Source: Amblyomma americanum
Taxonomy: Eukaryota > Arthropoda > Arachnida > Ixodida > Ixodidae
Reading direction: 5' to 3'
Assembly (NCBI RefSeq): GCF_052857255.1
Contig: NC_135500.1
Span: 49,874,272-49,938,271 of the forward strand
DNA length: 64,000 nucleotides
The translations under genes were made by a program, and so were the position numbers. Positions 1-9,360 of the stretch are shown here, one piece after another. How positions within the stretch are numbered: the first letter of the stretch is position 1; the number at the start of each line of letters is the position of its first letter. The notes below the pieces were generated by a model. That model ran no database searches. It saw nothing but the letters and a program-made list of their open reading frames with translations, and was not told where the DNA came from.

Positions 1-2
1 AA

Positions 3-527
3 AAAAAAGCTCTAAGACAACTGCACTACTTGAGAAAAACGCTGGCACAATCCACACAAGAAATAAAGCTTTTAGCTTACAAGACATTTGTTCGGCCAAT
101 GTTGGAATATGCTGCGGCAGTGTGGGATCCCTGGACCGAAAGTAGCAAACTTAAAATAGAAAATGTCCAACGCAAAGCTGCTAGATTTATCTTTAATTAT
201 TACAGTTGGAATATTTCCCCAACAGCCCTACTGCAAACCGCAGGACTTGAACACCTGGCCATGCGTCGTCATCGAGAAAAATTAAAGTTATTCTACTTGT
301 ATTATCACAATAAACTAACAATAGAGGAAGGAATTTTAGTTGAGCACACATCTCGACACCCTACAAGCTCTTACCATACTAAGAAAGTTGCCGCGTTTTC
401 ATGCAAAACTAATGTATTTAAGTATTCGTTCTTTCCCCATACTATCATTAAGTGGAATGGTTTACCTGCTGATGTTGTCAATTGCGAATCGGTGAATTTA
501 TTTTTACAAGCTCTGAAGGATGTATAG
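3..527 (+). pseudogene. LINE reverse transcriptase, C-terminal fragment
   Basis: Open frame entering from the left edge and ending in TAG. It encodes only the region downstream of the RT palm: a segment reading FVRPMLEYAAAVWDP, then NVQRKAARFIFN, then a terminal FFPHTIIKWNGLPADVV-like block. This order is typical of the C-terminus of CR1/L2/Jockey-type LINE ORF2 proteins. The RT catalytic motifs and the endonuclease must lie left of position 1. The frame has no internal stop, so this may be the tail of a fairly young copy. It is followed by a short 3' UTR, a hairpin and a (TAAA)n tail, so the 3' end is complete. Family level is confident; clade is uncertain. Confidence 0.8.
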
Positions 528-714
528 GGCTCTTATGTATCCTTGTTTTGGGCCAAGTCTGATGCCTTCGTTTGCTGCCAGGATCGATGTCATCATATGT
601 TCTGTCTTTGTAATCGATTTTTGTATGTACTGGTTTTTGCTCTGTTCGCTATCTGCTTCTTTTGCAATGTACTTGTCATTTTTATCAATATGTTTGTACC
701 CCACTCCTGCCTAA

Positions 715-731
715 GGCCTGTAACACAGGCC
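715..731 (+). other. Perfect 7-bp hairpin at LINE 3' end
   Basis: GGCCTGT, a 3-nt loop, then ACAGGCC, about 12 bases before the (TAAA)n tail. A stem-loop just before a microsatellite tail is a known feature of CR1/L2-type 3' UTRs, where it may be recognised by the element's own RT. The role here is inferred. Confidence 0.5.
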
Positions 732-743
732 GGCAGAATTTGC

Positions 744-786
<43 letters not shown>
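744..786 (+). repeat. (TAAA)n tail of the LINE fragment
   Basis: About 11 TAAA units directly after the LINE 3' UTR. The tail ends exactly where the RT frame of the neighbouring minus-strand LINE (787-1345) is cut, so it marks the insertion junction. Confidence 0.85.
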
Positions 787-1345
787 CATTATGGAAAGCT
801 TTTGTAAGATCCAGACCCAAGATTGCCCTGTCCTCTTTAGTTCCGTCGGTATCATCAAGTATACCACGTTTAAGCCTTAACATAACGTCCTGTGCGCTAA
901 GACACGGCCTATAATCTACCATTTCAATCCCTCGCTCTCCATGTAGCGCAAGAATTTTGTCTGCACAGCCTTTTCCATGAGCTTGCCCAAGCAAGACGTC
1001 AGAGAGATGGGTCTCATGTTGCCCAGATCAAGGCTTTTGCCTGGCTTAGGGATAAGTAGTATTTTAGAGACTTTCCCTTCCTCCGGTAAATCCTCCCCGT
1101 CCCAAATCTTGTTCATTAGGTCAGTTAGAAAAGAGATAGAATTCTCATCCAAGCTCTTTAGAGTGGTGTTGGTGATCCGTCAGGACATGGAGCCGATTTC
1201 TTTTTCAGGTCCTGTAACGCTGCTCACACCTCTGCAACCTCGAATGAAGAATCAATGCTTTTACTTTCCCCGCCTTCATATCCCGGTAGTGGAGAGCCTG
1301 TGTCCTGACAAACGTATACGTTTTGCGAATCTGAGTTGTGTAGTC
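787..1345 (-). pseudogene. LINE RT fragment, I-clade-like, interrupted
   Basis: Minus-strand translation gives, in order, a SSFEVAEV..ALQDLKKKSAPCPDG segment, SISFLTDLMNKIW, IPKPGK..LGNMRPISLTSCLGKLME, and DVMLRL...LGLDLTKAFHNV. These are the N-terminal RT motifs (PGPDG-like, RPISL, DLxKAFD). The same order and many of the same residues occur in the larger LINE at 1481-7275, so the two are relatives. The sequence breaks in the AFDNV motif exactly at the (TAAA)n tail at 744-786, so the plus-strand LINE inserted here and the remainder lies outside the window. Frame changes and stops show it is dead. Confidence 0.75.
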
Positions 1346-1415
1346 AAAATTTGAATTTGCGCGTCTTCGCGCCTTTCCCTCTCCTCTCGTCAGTTTTTGC
1401 ACGGTGAGATGTCGG
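1345..1415. repeat. Left arm of inverted repeat
   Basis: This stretch (AAAATTTGAATTT, GCGTCTTCGCGCC, TTTTTGCAC blocks) matches the reverse complement of about 7581-7650 with small gaps. Without the LINE between them the two arms would be about 370 bp apart, which suggests an older foldback or MITE-like element into which the LINE at 1481-7275 inserted. Confidence 0.5.
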
Positions 1416-1468
1416 CTGTCCTCCGCCGGCCCCTCGAACTCGCCCCCTCCGCCAGCTGCCGACGCACG

Positions 1469-1480
1469 CGAACCAATGCT
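1469..1480. repeat. Target-site duplication, left copy
   Basis: CGAACCAATGCT, identical to 7276-7287. It abuts the (CAA)n tail (GTTGTTGTTGTTG on plus) of the minus-strand LINE and fixes its 3' boundary. Confidence 0.85.
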
Positions 1481-1571
1481 GTTGTTGTTGTTGAAAACTT
1501 TTATTGTCCAACAGAGAAAGACCACACCGCCTGGGTCGCTCTGTCTCACCCCCCTTTACAGGGGAGAGGAC

Positions 1572-4500
1572 TTAGGAGCGGCCCAGCCGCACGGGATGGT
1601 CGCATTCGATGCTGGCCGGGTTGGTTTCGCCGGCGGCCTCTTCTGCCAGTTGGACGGCGGTGATTTGGAGCTCAGGGTCCGAGCTCCGCAACAAGGTTTC
1701 CTAGGCTTCCCTACTGCTAATGTTTTGCGCCCTGCCTGGGGAGTAAGCGCACTCCCAAATTATATGGTCGAGGGTTCCTCTCGCCCCATACTTTTTACAT
1801 TTATCGTCCTCGCAGTCCGATCGGATACGTTTGTTTAGTACTGGGTTTGGGTATACTCCAGTCTGCAGGCGTCTCCATGCCGTCGCCTGACTCCTATTTA
1901 ACGCCGTGTTTGGTGGGGGAAAATACCTCCGGCATTGCTTGTAGTGTTCGGCAATCTCTTGATACGAGATTAATCGCCCTTCTCTATCATGTTCGGCCTG
2001 AGCCGACCCATCCTGTACAGCACGGAGGTAGAGATCTCGGGCTGCACTGAGGGCCGCCTCGTTACCGCTGACAGATTCGTGCGCCGGGGTCCAGATAATG
2101 TTGATCGTCCTATCAATCACTCCTTGTGTTAAAATTTTGGTGGTGAGGGGGTTTATCACTCCCTCTGCTGAAATTTTGGATTGCAGTCTTACTGTCGCTA
2201 ATAATATATCTAGCTTTGGTGCCAGCGCAAGCGATCGCTATCGCGGCTTCCTCCGCTATCTCGGTTTCTTTCCCTAGTATGGTGGCCGCCGTGATGAGGG
2301 TGCCCTCCCCATCTACCGCCACTATGGTCATGTATCGACTGTGTCTGTCCCCTGCCGCATCTACGTAGGCGACTTCAATTCGGGGTTTACCCCGATATAT
2401 TCTTTCTATCGCTTCCGCCCTTTTCTGTCTCCTTTCCTTATTAAACTCAGGGTGCATATTCTTGGGTAGGGGAGGGATTCTTAGGTGCGCCGATTTCCCT
2501 GTCAATGTCGACCCTTTCCTTTTGCCCCTGTCTGTGGCCATTCCAAGATTACTTAGCGTAGCTCTTCCCACTCGCGTCGTGCTGAGTCTTTCAAGTAGCG
2601 AGGTTTTAACCGCTTCCGCGATTTCTGCAATCGTATTATGCAGTCCTAGGGCCAGTAGCTTCTCCGTCGATGTACAAAATGGGAGCCCTAGGGCCTTTTT
2701 TACGCATTTCCTGATGAGCGCGTCTATCTTGCTCCTCTCATCTGCCTTTAGGTTCAGATATGGCGTGGCGTATCCCACTCTACTAATGATGAAGGCCTGT
2801 ACCAACCTTAGGAGGTTTTTTTCCTTGAGGCCGCCTCCCTTACGTGAGACCCTCCTGATGAGGTTTAATGTCTGGGTCGCGTGGTTTTCTAATTTGTTAA
2901 TTGTGATCGTGTTCCTCCCGTGTGTTTGTAAGTGGAGGCCCAATATTCGTATTGTCTCTACCTTTGGTATTTCCCTTCCTTCCACGTACACCTGTGGGTC
3001 AGAGGGAGGTTTGTTCCTGAGTGCCTTGTCATTATACACGAAGATTTCTGATTCTTCAGGCGAATATTTAAGTCCTCTGTCCTCCGCGTACTGTGAGATG
3101 ACGTCTGCTGCCGCCTGCAGTGTTTGATTGATCTCTGCGTCGCTCCCTCTGTTGATCCAGAGGTTGATGTCGTCCGCGTACAGGCTGTAGTTTAAGTTGT
3201 AGTTCCCAATTTTTCGCAATTCCTTCGGGAGCCCTCTCATGGCCATGTTGAAAAGAGTGGGTGACAGTACCGATCCCTGAGGTGTCCCCCTGTTACCCAG
3301 CCTGGTCACGCCGGATTGTATTTCCTGGAAAGTTATAACCGCCGTGCGGTCCGTTAAAAAATTTCTGATATAACGATAGGTTTTTAGCCCTATTCCTGCC
3401 TGCTGGAGCCCCTCCAGAATGGCTTCGTGCTTGACGTTGTCGAAGGCCTTTTTTAGGTCTAGTCCCATAATGACTTTCGCGTCTTTGGTTCTGGAATGAA
3501 TTATGTCTTGCTGCAGCCGCAGCATGACGTCCTGTGTGCTCAGATGGGGCCTGAAGCCATACATCTCGTCTAGCCATTTCTCTGTTTCCTCCATATAATT
3601 TGAAATTCTGGTCTGAATGATGTGTTCCATTAACTTTCCGACACATGACGTGAGTGATATAGGCCGGAGGTTTTCCAGCTGCGGTTGCTTCCCGGGTTTT
3701 GGAATCAGGATCACGGTAGCCTCTTTCCACAGCGGTGGGATCTCCCCTTTTTCTCAGCAATCCTGCATGTAGCTGGTAAGGGCCTCTATCGAGGTGTCAT
3801 CTAAGTTCCTGAGCATCTTATTCGTGACTCCATCTGGCCCTGGAGCCGACTTGGTTTTGAGTTTCGCTATCTCCGCCCTTACTTCAGCTCTCGTGATGGG
3901 CGCGTCTAACTTCTCATTTGGAATCCCGTGGTAGTCGGGTAGCTCTCTAATTTCCGTGTCGCCTATGTATGTCTCGACGAGTTTTTTCATGAATATGTCG
4001 TCGTCCTGTTCTTCGCATGCGTGTCTATCTTTAGCCATTTTGACTCGTGCTTGTGTTTTGGACGTGTCAGGGTCTAATAAATGTCTTAGGATATTCCACG
4101 TCTGGGGGAGATTCATATTCCTTTCCATGTCACTACATTTGTTAGTCCAATTTTGTTCACACAGCTTAAAGGCGTAATCTTCTGTTTCTTTGTTATGACG
4201 CGCCAGCCTTCTTCTGAGGTTTTTGTTGTTTCTACCTTGCCTTTTAAGTCGACGTTCCATGCCCTGTTTGGCCTCCCACATGTGTAAGAGTCGGGCATCC
4301 GCTATTTCCGGAGCTTTTTCTCCTTCTAGCGTCTTAGTTGTTTTCCTGGTGTCTTTCTTTACCGCTTCGCACCAGTCCTCTATATTTCCTATCTTTGTTA
4401 TGTCTCTGTTCCCCCTAATCTCTCTAAATCGGTCCCAGTCTGTGATTTTCGTCCGGAAACACTTTTTTCCTTTGACTTTACTCCTGATTTCAACCGTGGT

Positions 4501-5157
4501 TTCCACTATTGAGTGGTCGCTCCCCAGATTGAGTTCCGTATTTATCCATTGCGTCGTTTCTACATTTTTAATCAGGGTCAGGTCCGGTGAGGTATCGGCG
4601 GTAATGCTGTTCCCCGCCCGCGTGGGGTGTAACGGGTCAGTCAGCAATGTTATCCTAAGGTTATGCGTGTCCTCCCACAACTGTCTCCCCTTTGCGTCTT
4701 CCTTAGTGTACCCCCACTCCGGGTGATGGGCGTTAAAATCCCCTACTATAATTAGCGGCTGGTTCCCCGCTTTTTTAAGTGTCTTGTTCATTATCGCCCT
4801 GAAGCGGACCTTCCGTTGTCGCGGTGGGCTGTAATTATTGAGTAGGAAAGTGTTTGATTCCTCCTTTTTCCCTGTTAGAAATTCTACAAAGACGTTTTCT
4901 ATGACGTTGTCTTCTAATTCGTGTTCGATCGTTGCTACGTTTCTCTGCACCAGTGTTGTAACTCTCGATTTGTCCCCTTTCCCACTGTGGACGGCGCGAT
5001 ACCCTTGTAATCTGGCCGGGCCACCGGTCTCCTGCAACGCTATAGCAAGGGGGGCTGATTCGCGGAGCGACAGCGTGCTCTGCAATACCGGTCGCTTGCG
5101 CCGATACCCGCGACAGTTCCACTGCCAAATTTGGATGTTATTGGGCGGTCTGTCCAT
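1572..5157 (-). pseudogene. LINE ORF2: endonuclease, RT, RNase H, CCHC
   Basis: Starts at ATG 5157, overlapping the end of ORF1 by about 20 bp. Domain order: APE endonuclease (IQIWQWNCRGYRRKRPVL at the start, then LQETGG, IIVGDFNAHHPEWG, SDHSIVETTV), reverse transcriptase (SAPGPDGV, IPKPGK, RPISLTSC, GLDLKKAFDNV, RGTPQGSVLSP, YSLYADDINLW), RNase H (VAYVDAAGD, AEEAAIAIA, IISDSKTAI) and a C-terminal Cys/His stretch (DCEDDKC...LDHIIWEC). Three lesions: in-frame TGA at 3752-3754 between the thumb-proximal PGPDG region and IPKPGK, a frame change around 2160-2175 inside RNase H, and in-frame TAG at 1701-1703; the natural end is TAA at 1572-1574. Otherwise the frame is continuous, so this copy died recently. 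Confidence 0.88.
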
Positions 5158-6921
5158 TATTCAACTTTGTCATGTTCTCCTCAAGTAGAGTCACTCTCGC
5201 ATTTAGGTTGGCGCTTTCCCCCTTCAATTGCTGGAGCGCCTCCGTCATGAGGTGAAAGTGATTTTGCATCTGTATCTGCATTTGTTGAATCTGATTGGCT
5301 ATGTCCTCAAGTTTACTGTCTCTTTCCTTAGCAAAATTCTTAAGACTTCTCTCCAGTTTCGCATTTAATTTCTCTACCTTTTCATCCACTGCCCGGTCTG
5401 AGTAGTTTTCCTCCCTGACTTTGCGTTTAGATGCGGGTGGAGAGGTACCCTCGACCATCATATTAATCTCCGCACCCTTGCTGTCGGCTTGAGCGCTAAA
5501 AGGGTCGCCTTCGATTTTGTTGGGCGCCGCTATTTTAGATCCGCCTGCTTTTGTTTGAGATTGAGGCGTCACTGTATTGCGCTCTGTTTTTAAATTTTGT
5601 ATGTCCTCCTTTAAACTAAGGATCGTTGCATTCATGCTCTTAATAATGTGCGTCAATTTTTCTATTTCCTCGTCTTTTTTGTCCTTAATATTTCCGCCCT
5701 GGGTAGCCGTGCTTGCGAAGCTCACGCCTTTGCTCTCACCATTATGGGTTGTTGATAAGCCTCGGGCTCGACTGGGGGTCTTGGCTCTCGAGCTCGACAG
5801 TCCTCTGGAATGGCTCCTTCCCCTGGATTGGTTCCTCCCTCTGGAAGAGCTTCGTCCCCTGGAGGCTGTCCGCTGCTCCTCTCCTAGTCTAGGGAAGGAA
5901 CTCGTCCTGGGCTTGTATCCTTCCTTCTCCCCGTCTGGTCTGGCCCTTGGGCGGCTCTGGTGTTCTTGGGTTTTTGCGATGCGGTTGGTTGCGCCCCCCG
6001 TGTCCGCTTCTTCCTTCATCTTCTTTTCCCAGTGTCTCTTTTTGATTTCGTACGGTGTACGATGGATCAGCTTGCATTTGCTGTCCCCCAGCATGTGATC
6101 TTTCCCGCAGAGTTGGCACTTCAGCTTGCAGGTGTGGGCCTCTGGTGGATTTTCCTGTCCGCAACCACGGCATTTGATGTTTGCCGGGTTTGGACACACG
6201 TCAATTCTATGGCCTAGTCTTCCGCATGCCTTGCATACTTCGTATTTCTTCTTATACAGGTAGCATCTGTGAGGGGCTCCCCCAAGGGGGGTACTCTCTC
6301 CTCCTTGAAGAGTATTAATATAGTCGTGGAATCTTTCCCGAGTCTTCTTACCCCGATAACCTCCGGGTTTGCCTTGTGCCTTAGCATCTGCATGATCTCC
6401 TCTTGGGTGAAAATCCTATCCACCCCGTGCACCACTCGCTTGCCGCAGCCGTCCGGAGTGGCCACGTAGGCGAAGACTGGCACCTGTTCTTCCTCCCCTA
6501 GCTTGATTAGGTTTATGCTCACGTATTTCATCTTCCTTTCCCCACTTGTCGTAGCGATGAGGATGGAATGTTGTTTCGTGTTGGTTATCACGATGTCTTC
6601 CTCTTCCGTTTCTTGAATATTCACGCCCGCCGACGCCTTGACCATTCTTGTTAAGTGTGCAGGTCCACGTTGAAGGAGTCTATCTAGTCCACCTTTGGGT
6701 CGGAGAATAATCTTGTCCGCTCCCTCCGGTATTTGTGCCTCCTGTTTCTCTACTGAAAATGCTGCCAGTTTTCTTCCGGCCTGCTGGAGCCTGAACTGCT
6801 CGGCCTCGATTTCCCTCCTGCTCTTCTCGAGCGCGACAACCTTCTTCCCTCTGCACTGGAACCACTGTCCCGGAGCCGTGAACTCCCGCGGGTCCACTTC
6901 GTCACCTTCAACCACCTCCAT
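5138..6921 (-). pseudogene. LINE ORF1 (gag-like, zinc knuckles, coiled coil)
   Basis: Begins MEVVEGDEVDPREF at 6921. The N-terminal third is charged and helical, followed by a region with MLRHKANPEVIGVRRLG resembling the RNA-binding part of I-element ORF1. Three Cys/His knuckles follow: CKACGRLGHRIDVC, CRGCGQENPPEAHTC and CQLCGKDHMLGDSKC. Then comes an Arg/Ser-rich stretch (repeated SRGR, about 5780-5890) and a C-terminal coiled coil (heptads over 5145-5400). The frame changes once within a C-run/G-run at about 6283-6296: upstream of it the frame ends in TAG, downstream it opens into the first knuckle. This is a single-base offset, either a real indel, an assembly error in the homopolymers, or less likely a shift used in translation. 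Expected role: RNA binding in the cytoplasmic RNP. Confidence 0.82.
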
Positions 6922-7275
6922 GATGGCTGCCCTCGTTTCAAATTTCCCGCGCGCTTCGTGCCGCGCGCCGTGGCGCTGCTGCTCCTCACGCTAGGGGCGC
7001 CGCTGCGCCGCTGCTGCTCCCTCGGCTCCCCCGCCGGGGCTCCGACCATATATCGCCCGGGTTAGGCTTAGCTCGCTTCGCCTCAAAAATCCTGGATTAT
7101 TCGAAAAATCGAACTCACTTGGTGGAAAACTTGGTATCCTCGTATTCCCGGCAAGTTCCGACCTCCGATTCTTCACTCGTTTTCAGTCGATGGGCAGGAT
7201 TTCTCCCGATAACAGCGTCAAAGCATGGAGCTGTGCTGAGACACGTGTGATCATGCCCACCGAGAGAGGGCGCTC

Positions 7276-7287
7276 CGAACCAATGCT
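7276..7287. repeat. Target-site duplication, right copy
   Basis: CGAACCAATGCT, identical to 1469-1480; it marks the 5' end of the minus-strand LINE. Confidence 0.85.
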
Positions 7288-7494
7288 AGCAGTCCGCTGC
7301 TGACGTAACGAGCGCTACATGAACGCAAAGAGCGAGGATTCGGGCGAAAGCCCAGCACCACAGGTCGCCACTACACGCAGAAGCGGGAGTTTTAGAAATT
7401 GCATTGTAAATTATCGGCTCGCTTTTGAGGTCTTGTACGCGGCATGAATGCCCGTTAGCCTGTACTCTACATAATGTGAACATTTTATAGACAA

Positions 7495-7580
7495 CCTCAA
7501 GCACCCTTCTCAGGGACCTTTTAAGGACCAGCTGTTATCTTGCCTTCGCATTACATGCCCTGCCCAAGTCCAGCAGAGGA
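7495..7580 (-). pseudogene. Possible RTE-type LINE C-terminal scrap
   Basis: Minus-strand translation includes WTWAGHVMRRQDNSWSL, close to the WAGHV.R...W motif at the C-terminus of RTE/BovB ORF2 proteins. It is under 90 bp, has no other motif and is flanked by unrelated repeats. It may be chance, but the motif is quite specific. Confidence 0.35.
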
Positions 7581-7650
7581 GTGCCGACTTTCCACGTGCA
7601 AAAAGTGACGAAAGGAGAGGGCGCGAAGACGCTGAAATTCAAATTTTTAT
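7581..7650. repeat. Right arm of inverted repeat
   Basis: Reverse complement of 1345-1415 with small gaps; see that entry. Confidence 0.5.
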
Positions 7651-7751
7651 TACAGATGACTCAGCTTCTACAAAGCGCACTAAAGGAAATCTTGCTGGAC
7701 AATATTCATGAAGCGGAGTGCTTTAACACCCCAGCATACCGCAACCTAATA

Positions 7752-8598
7752 CCCCTGTCAGACGGGACTTCTTCTCGGCCTTTGCCGCAAAGTTGTCTTA
7801 TTGCACTAAAGGAGGAAAACCGAAAAGGAGCAGCGACGATGCTACACGGCAAATCCAAAGGAGCAAGAACGCGGCCTCCGTGAATGCCAAAAGTCAGCGC
7901 TGTGTGTGAAGCGGCGCTAGTAATATTATGAAATTAAAGCAGACGGTAGCACTTCAGCTAAGAGTGCATTCGTTTATGTTGAAAAAAGTAGCTATCACGA
8001 TAATAAACGAGCGTTCTGACGGCGAGAAACGGATATTTTGAAACAAAGTTTCTTTTTTTTTTTCATCGTTCTCGGTCCGACCACGGTAGGCGCACTTTTC
8101 CGTTCGGCTCCTCGTTGTGTTCGAGAAACGTGCTTTGTTGCTTGTGTCTTTGTGCACACAAGCAAACTCAAAACACGCACTCAACAAAGAGCAAACGAAG
8201 AAAAAACAGCAAAGCGAGATGCGCAAGCACGTGTGTGTCGATGCGGCTGCTGAAAAGTGTTCAAGTTCTTTCTTAGCTGTGTGGATGTCTTTAGTCATAG
8301 CCTCCTCTACGGTTAAGTGCACTGTAACGCAAAATTAACCATTGAATAAGATAAATTAGATATTTTTTACGGTTTCAAAACTAAAAATTGCGTCAATTTT
8401 TTATTCTTTGAGCTCGCTAGCTGGCGCTGCCGTCTGGGTTGTTCCTTTAAGCAACTTTAAGGCCGCTGACGGCCGCCTTTATTGCTACGGAACTTTATCG
8501 CAAAGGTCTCGACTCTTTGCCGTGTAGATGCGCGTCACGCGCCTTTGGGGCAAAGGACCTTAATTTCTAAGGCCTTACAAGTGCCCGTGTGACAGGGG
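7752..8598. mobile_element. Non-autonomous TIR element flanked by TA
   Basis: Left end CCCCTGTCAGACGGGACTTC (7752-7771) and right end, reverse complemented, CCCCTGTCACACGGGCACTT (8579-8598) match at 17 of 20 positions. Both are bordered by TA (7750-7751 and 8599-8600), the target duplication of Tc1/mariner-like and several other superfamilies. The inside has no credible ORF; it holds a T-run at 8050-8061 and AT-rich stretches. The superfamily is not assigned. I take it as a MITE of about 850 bp. Confidence 0.6.
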
Positions 8599-8639
8599 TA
8601 TAAATTTTTAGAGCCCCTTTAAGTGTTCCCTCTAAATTT

Positions 8640-9150
8640 TGTAGCGAGAGCTACACCGGGCTACCTGTCGAGCATTTCGCGGTGCATGGGAAAGGCCAGT
8701 TGTGTGCATGCGCCGTTACCATGGCAACCGGAAAGGAGCAAGGTGCGGCGTGCGCTTCGCCGTCGCCGCGACGCGCACGCAGGCGCGAGCAGGGTGCAGA
8801 TATCTGTACATGTCAGATATCCGCGCCTAAGCGCGCGCGCGTCGGAAGCGGGGTCCGGTTTACAACAATAGGAGGACCGCGGGGATCTCGAGGACTCGTT
8901 TCTTCATGGCTTGAAGCTCTTTCAGGTTCCTAGAACTTTTCTTCGTTGTTTAAGTTGTCCTTTCAGCGCCCCCCAAATCCCATTTCTTCACGCTTGAAAT
9001 TCGTTTGGTCGGCTCGAGAGGGGGAACGAGCCAGCACAGGGAGCATGGATGTGGGTGCCTTTTTTCGACGCCCGTCGCGGCACAGCGCTGGGCGCGCAGG
9101 CGCTCTAAAGTCACTGGAACGGGAAAAGTACCGCAAGCAGCCGCCATATT
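8640..9150. repeat. GC-rich dispersed repeat with X-box-like motif
   Basis: Shares two segments with 21794-21920. One is a leader of the form TTGTGTGCATGCGCCG followed by a TACCAT..AACC block (8697-8730 here, 21887-21917 there). The other is AAAGTCACTGGAACGGGAAA (starting 9107), present in reverse complement at 21794-21821. The order and orientation of the two segments differ between loci, so this is a composite of short repeats rather than one colinear element. Apparent ORFs here are not supported. Confidence 0.5.
8715..8728. promoter_or_regulatory. RFX X-box-like palindrome
   Basis: GTTACCATGGCAAC matches the RFX X-box consensus (GTNRCC, short spacer, RGYAAC) and is immediately preceded by TGTGCATGCGCC (8703-8714), one mismatch from the NRF1 palindrome. 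Function is inferred from motif identity only. Confidence 0.4.
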
Positions 9151-9210
9151 TGGTCCAGCGCCGCTGGCTGTGCACTCTTATTTCTGCCCATGGGCACCCT
9201 GCAATGCAGT

Positions 9211-9347
9211 TGGATGGATGGATGGATGGATGGATGGATGGATGGATGGATGGATGGATGGATGGATGGATGGATGGATGGATGGATGGATGGATGGATG
9301 GATGGATGGATGGATGGATGGATGGATGGATGGATGGATGGATGGAT
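9211..9347. repeat. (TGGA)n microsatellite, 137 bp
   Basis: About 34 uninterrupted TGGA units. On the minus strand it directly follows the 3' end of the LINE at 9352-12968, so it is best read as that element's (ATCC)n tail, perhaps expanded later. Confidence 0.9.
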
Positions 9348-9360
9348 ACGGCTGAACCCT

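Larger units (their letters stand above)
1481..7275 (-). mobile_element. Nearly full-length RNase H LINE (I-clade-like), 5.8 kb
   Basis: A minus-strand non-LTR retrotransposon bounded by the 12-bp direct repeat CGAACCAATGCT. From its 5' end at 7275 it has a leader of about 350 bp, ORF1 (6921 to 5138) with zinc knuckles, ORF2 (5157 to 1572) with AP endonuclease, reverse transcriptase, RNase H and a terminal CCHC-like segment, a short 3' UTR with AATAAA (reverse complement of 1499-1504) and a (CAA)n tail. The RNase H domain after RT places it near the I clade (I, LOA, R1-like groups); exact clade needs a tree. The clean duplication and few lesions imply a fairly recent insertion. Lesions seen: one frameshift in ORF1, and two stops and one frameshift in ORF2. 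Confidence 0.88.

Noticed and set aside
1250..1340. Extension of the inverted repeat (1345-1415 vs 7581-7650) leftward
   Set aside because: That stretch translates as part of the minus-strand LINE, and the similarity to 7651-7740 is too weak.
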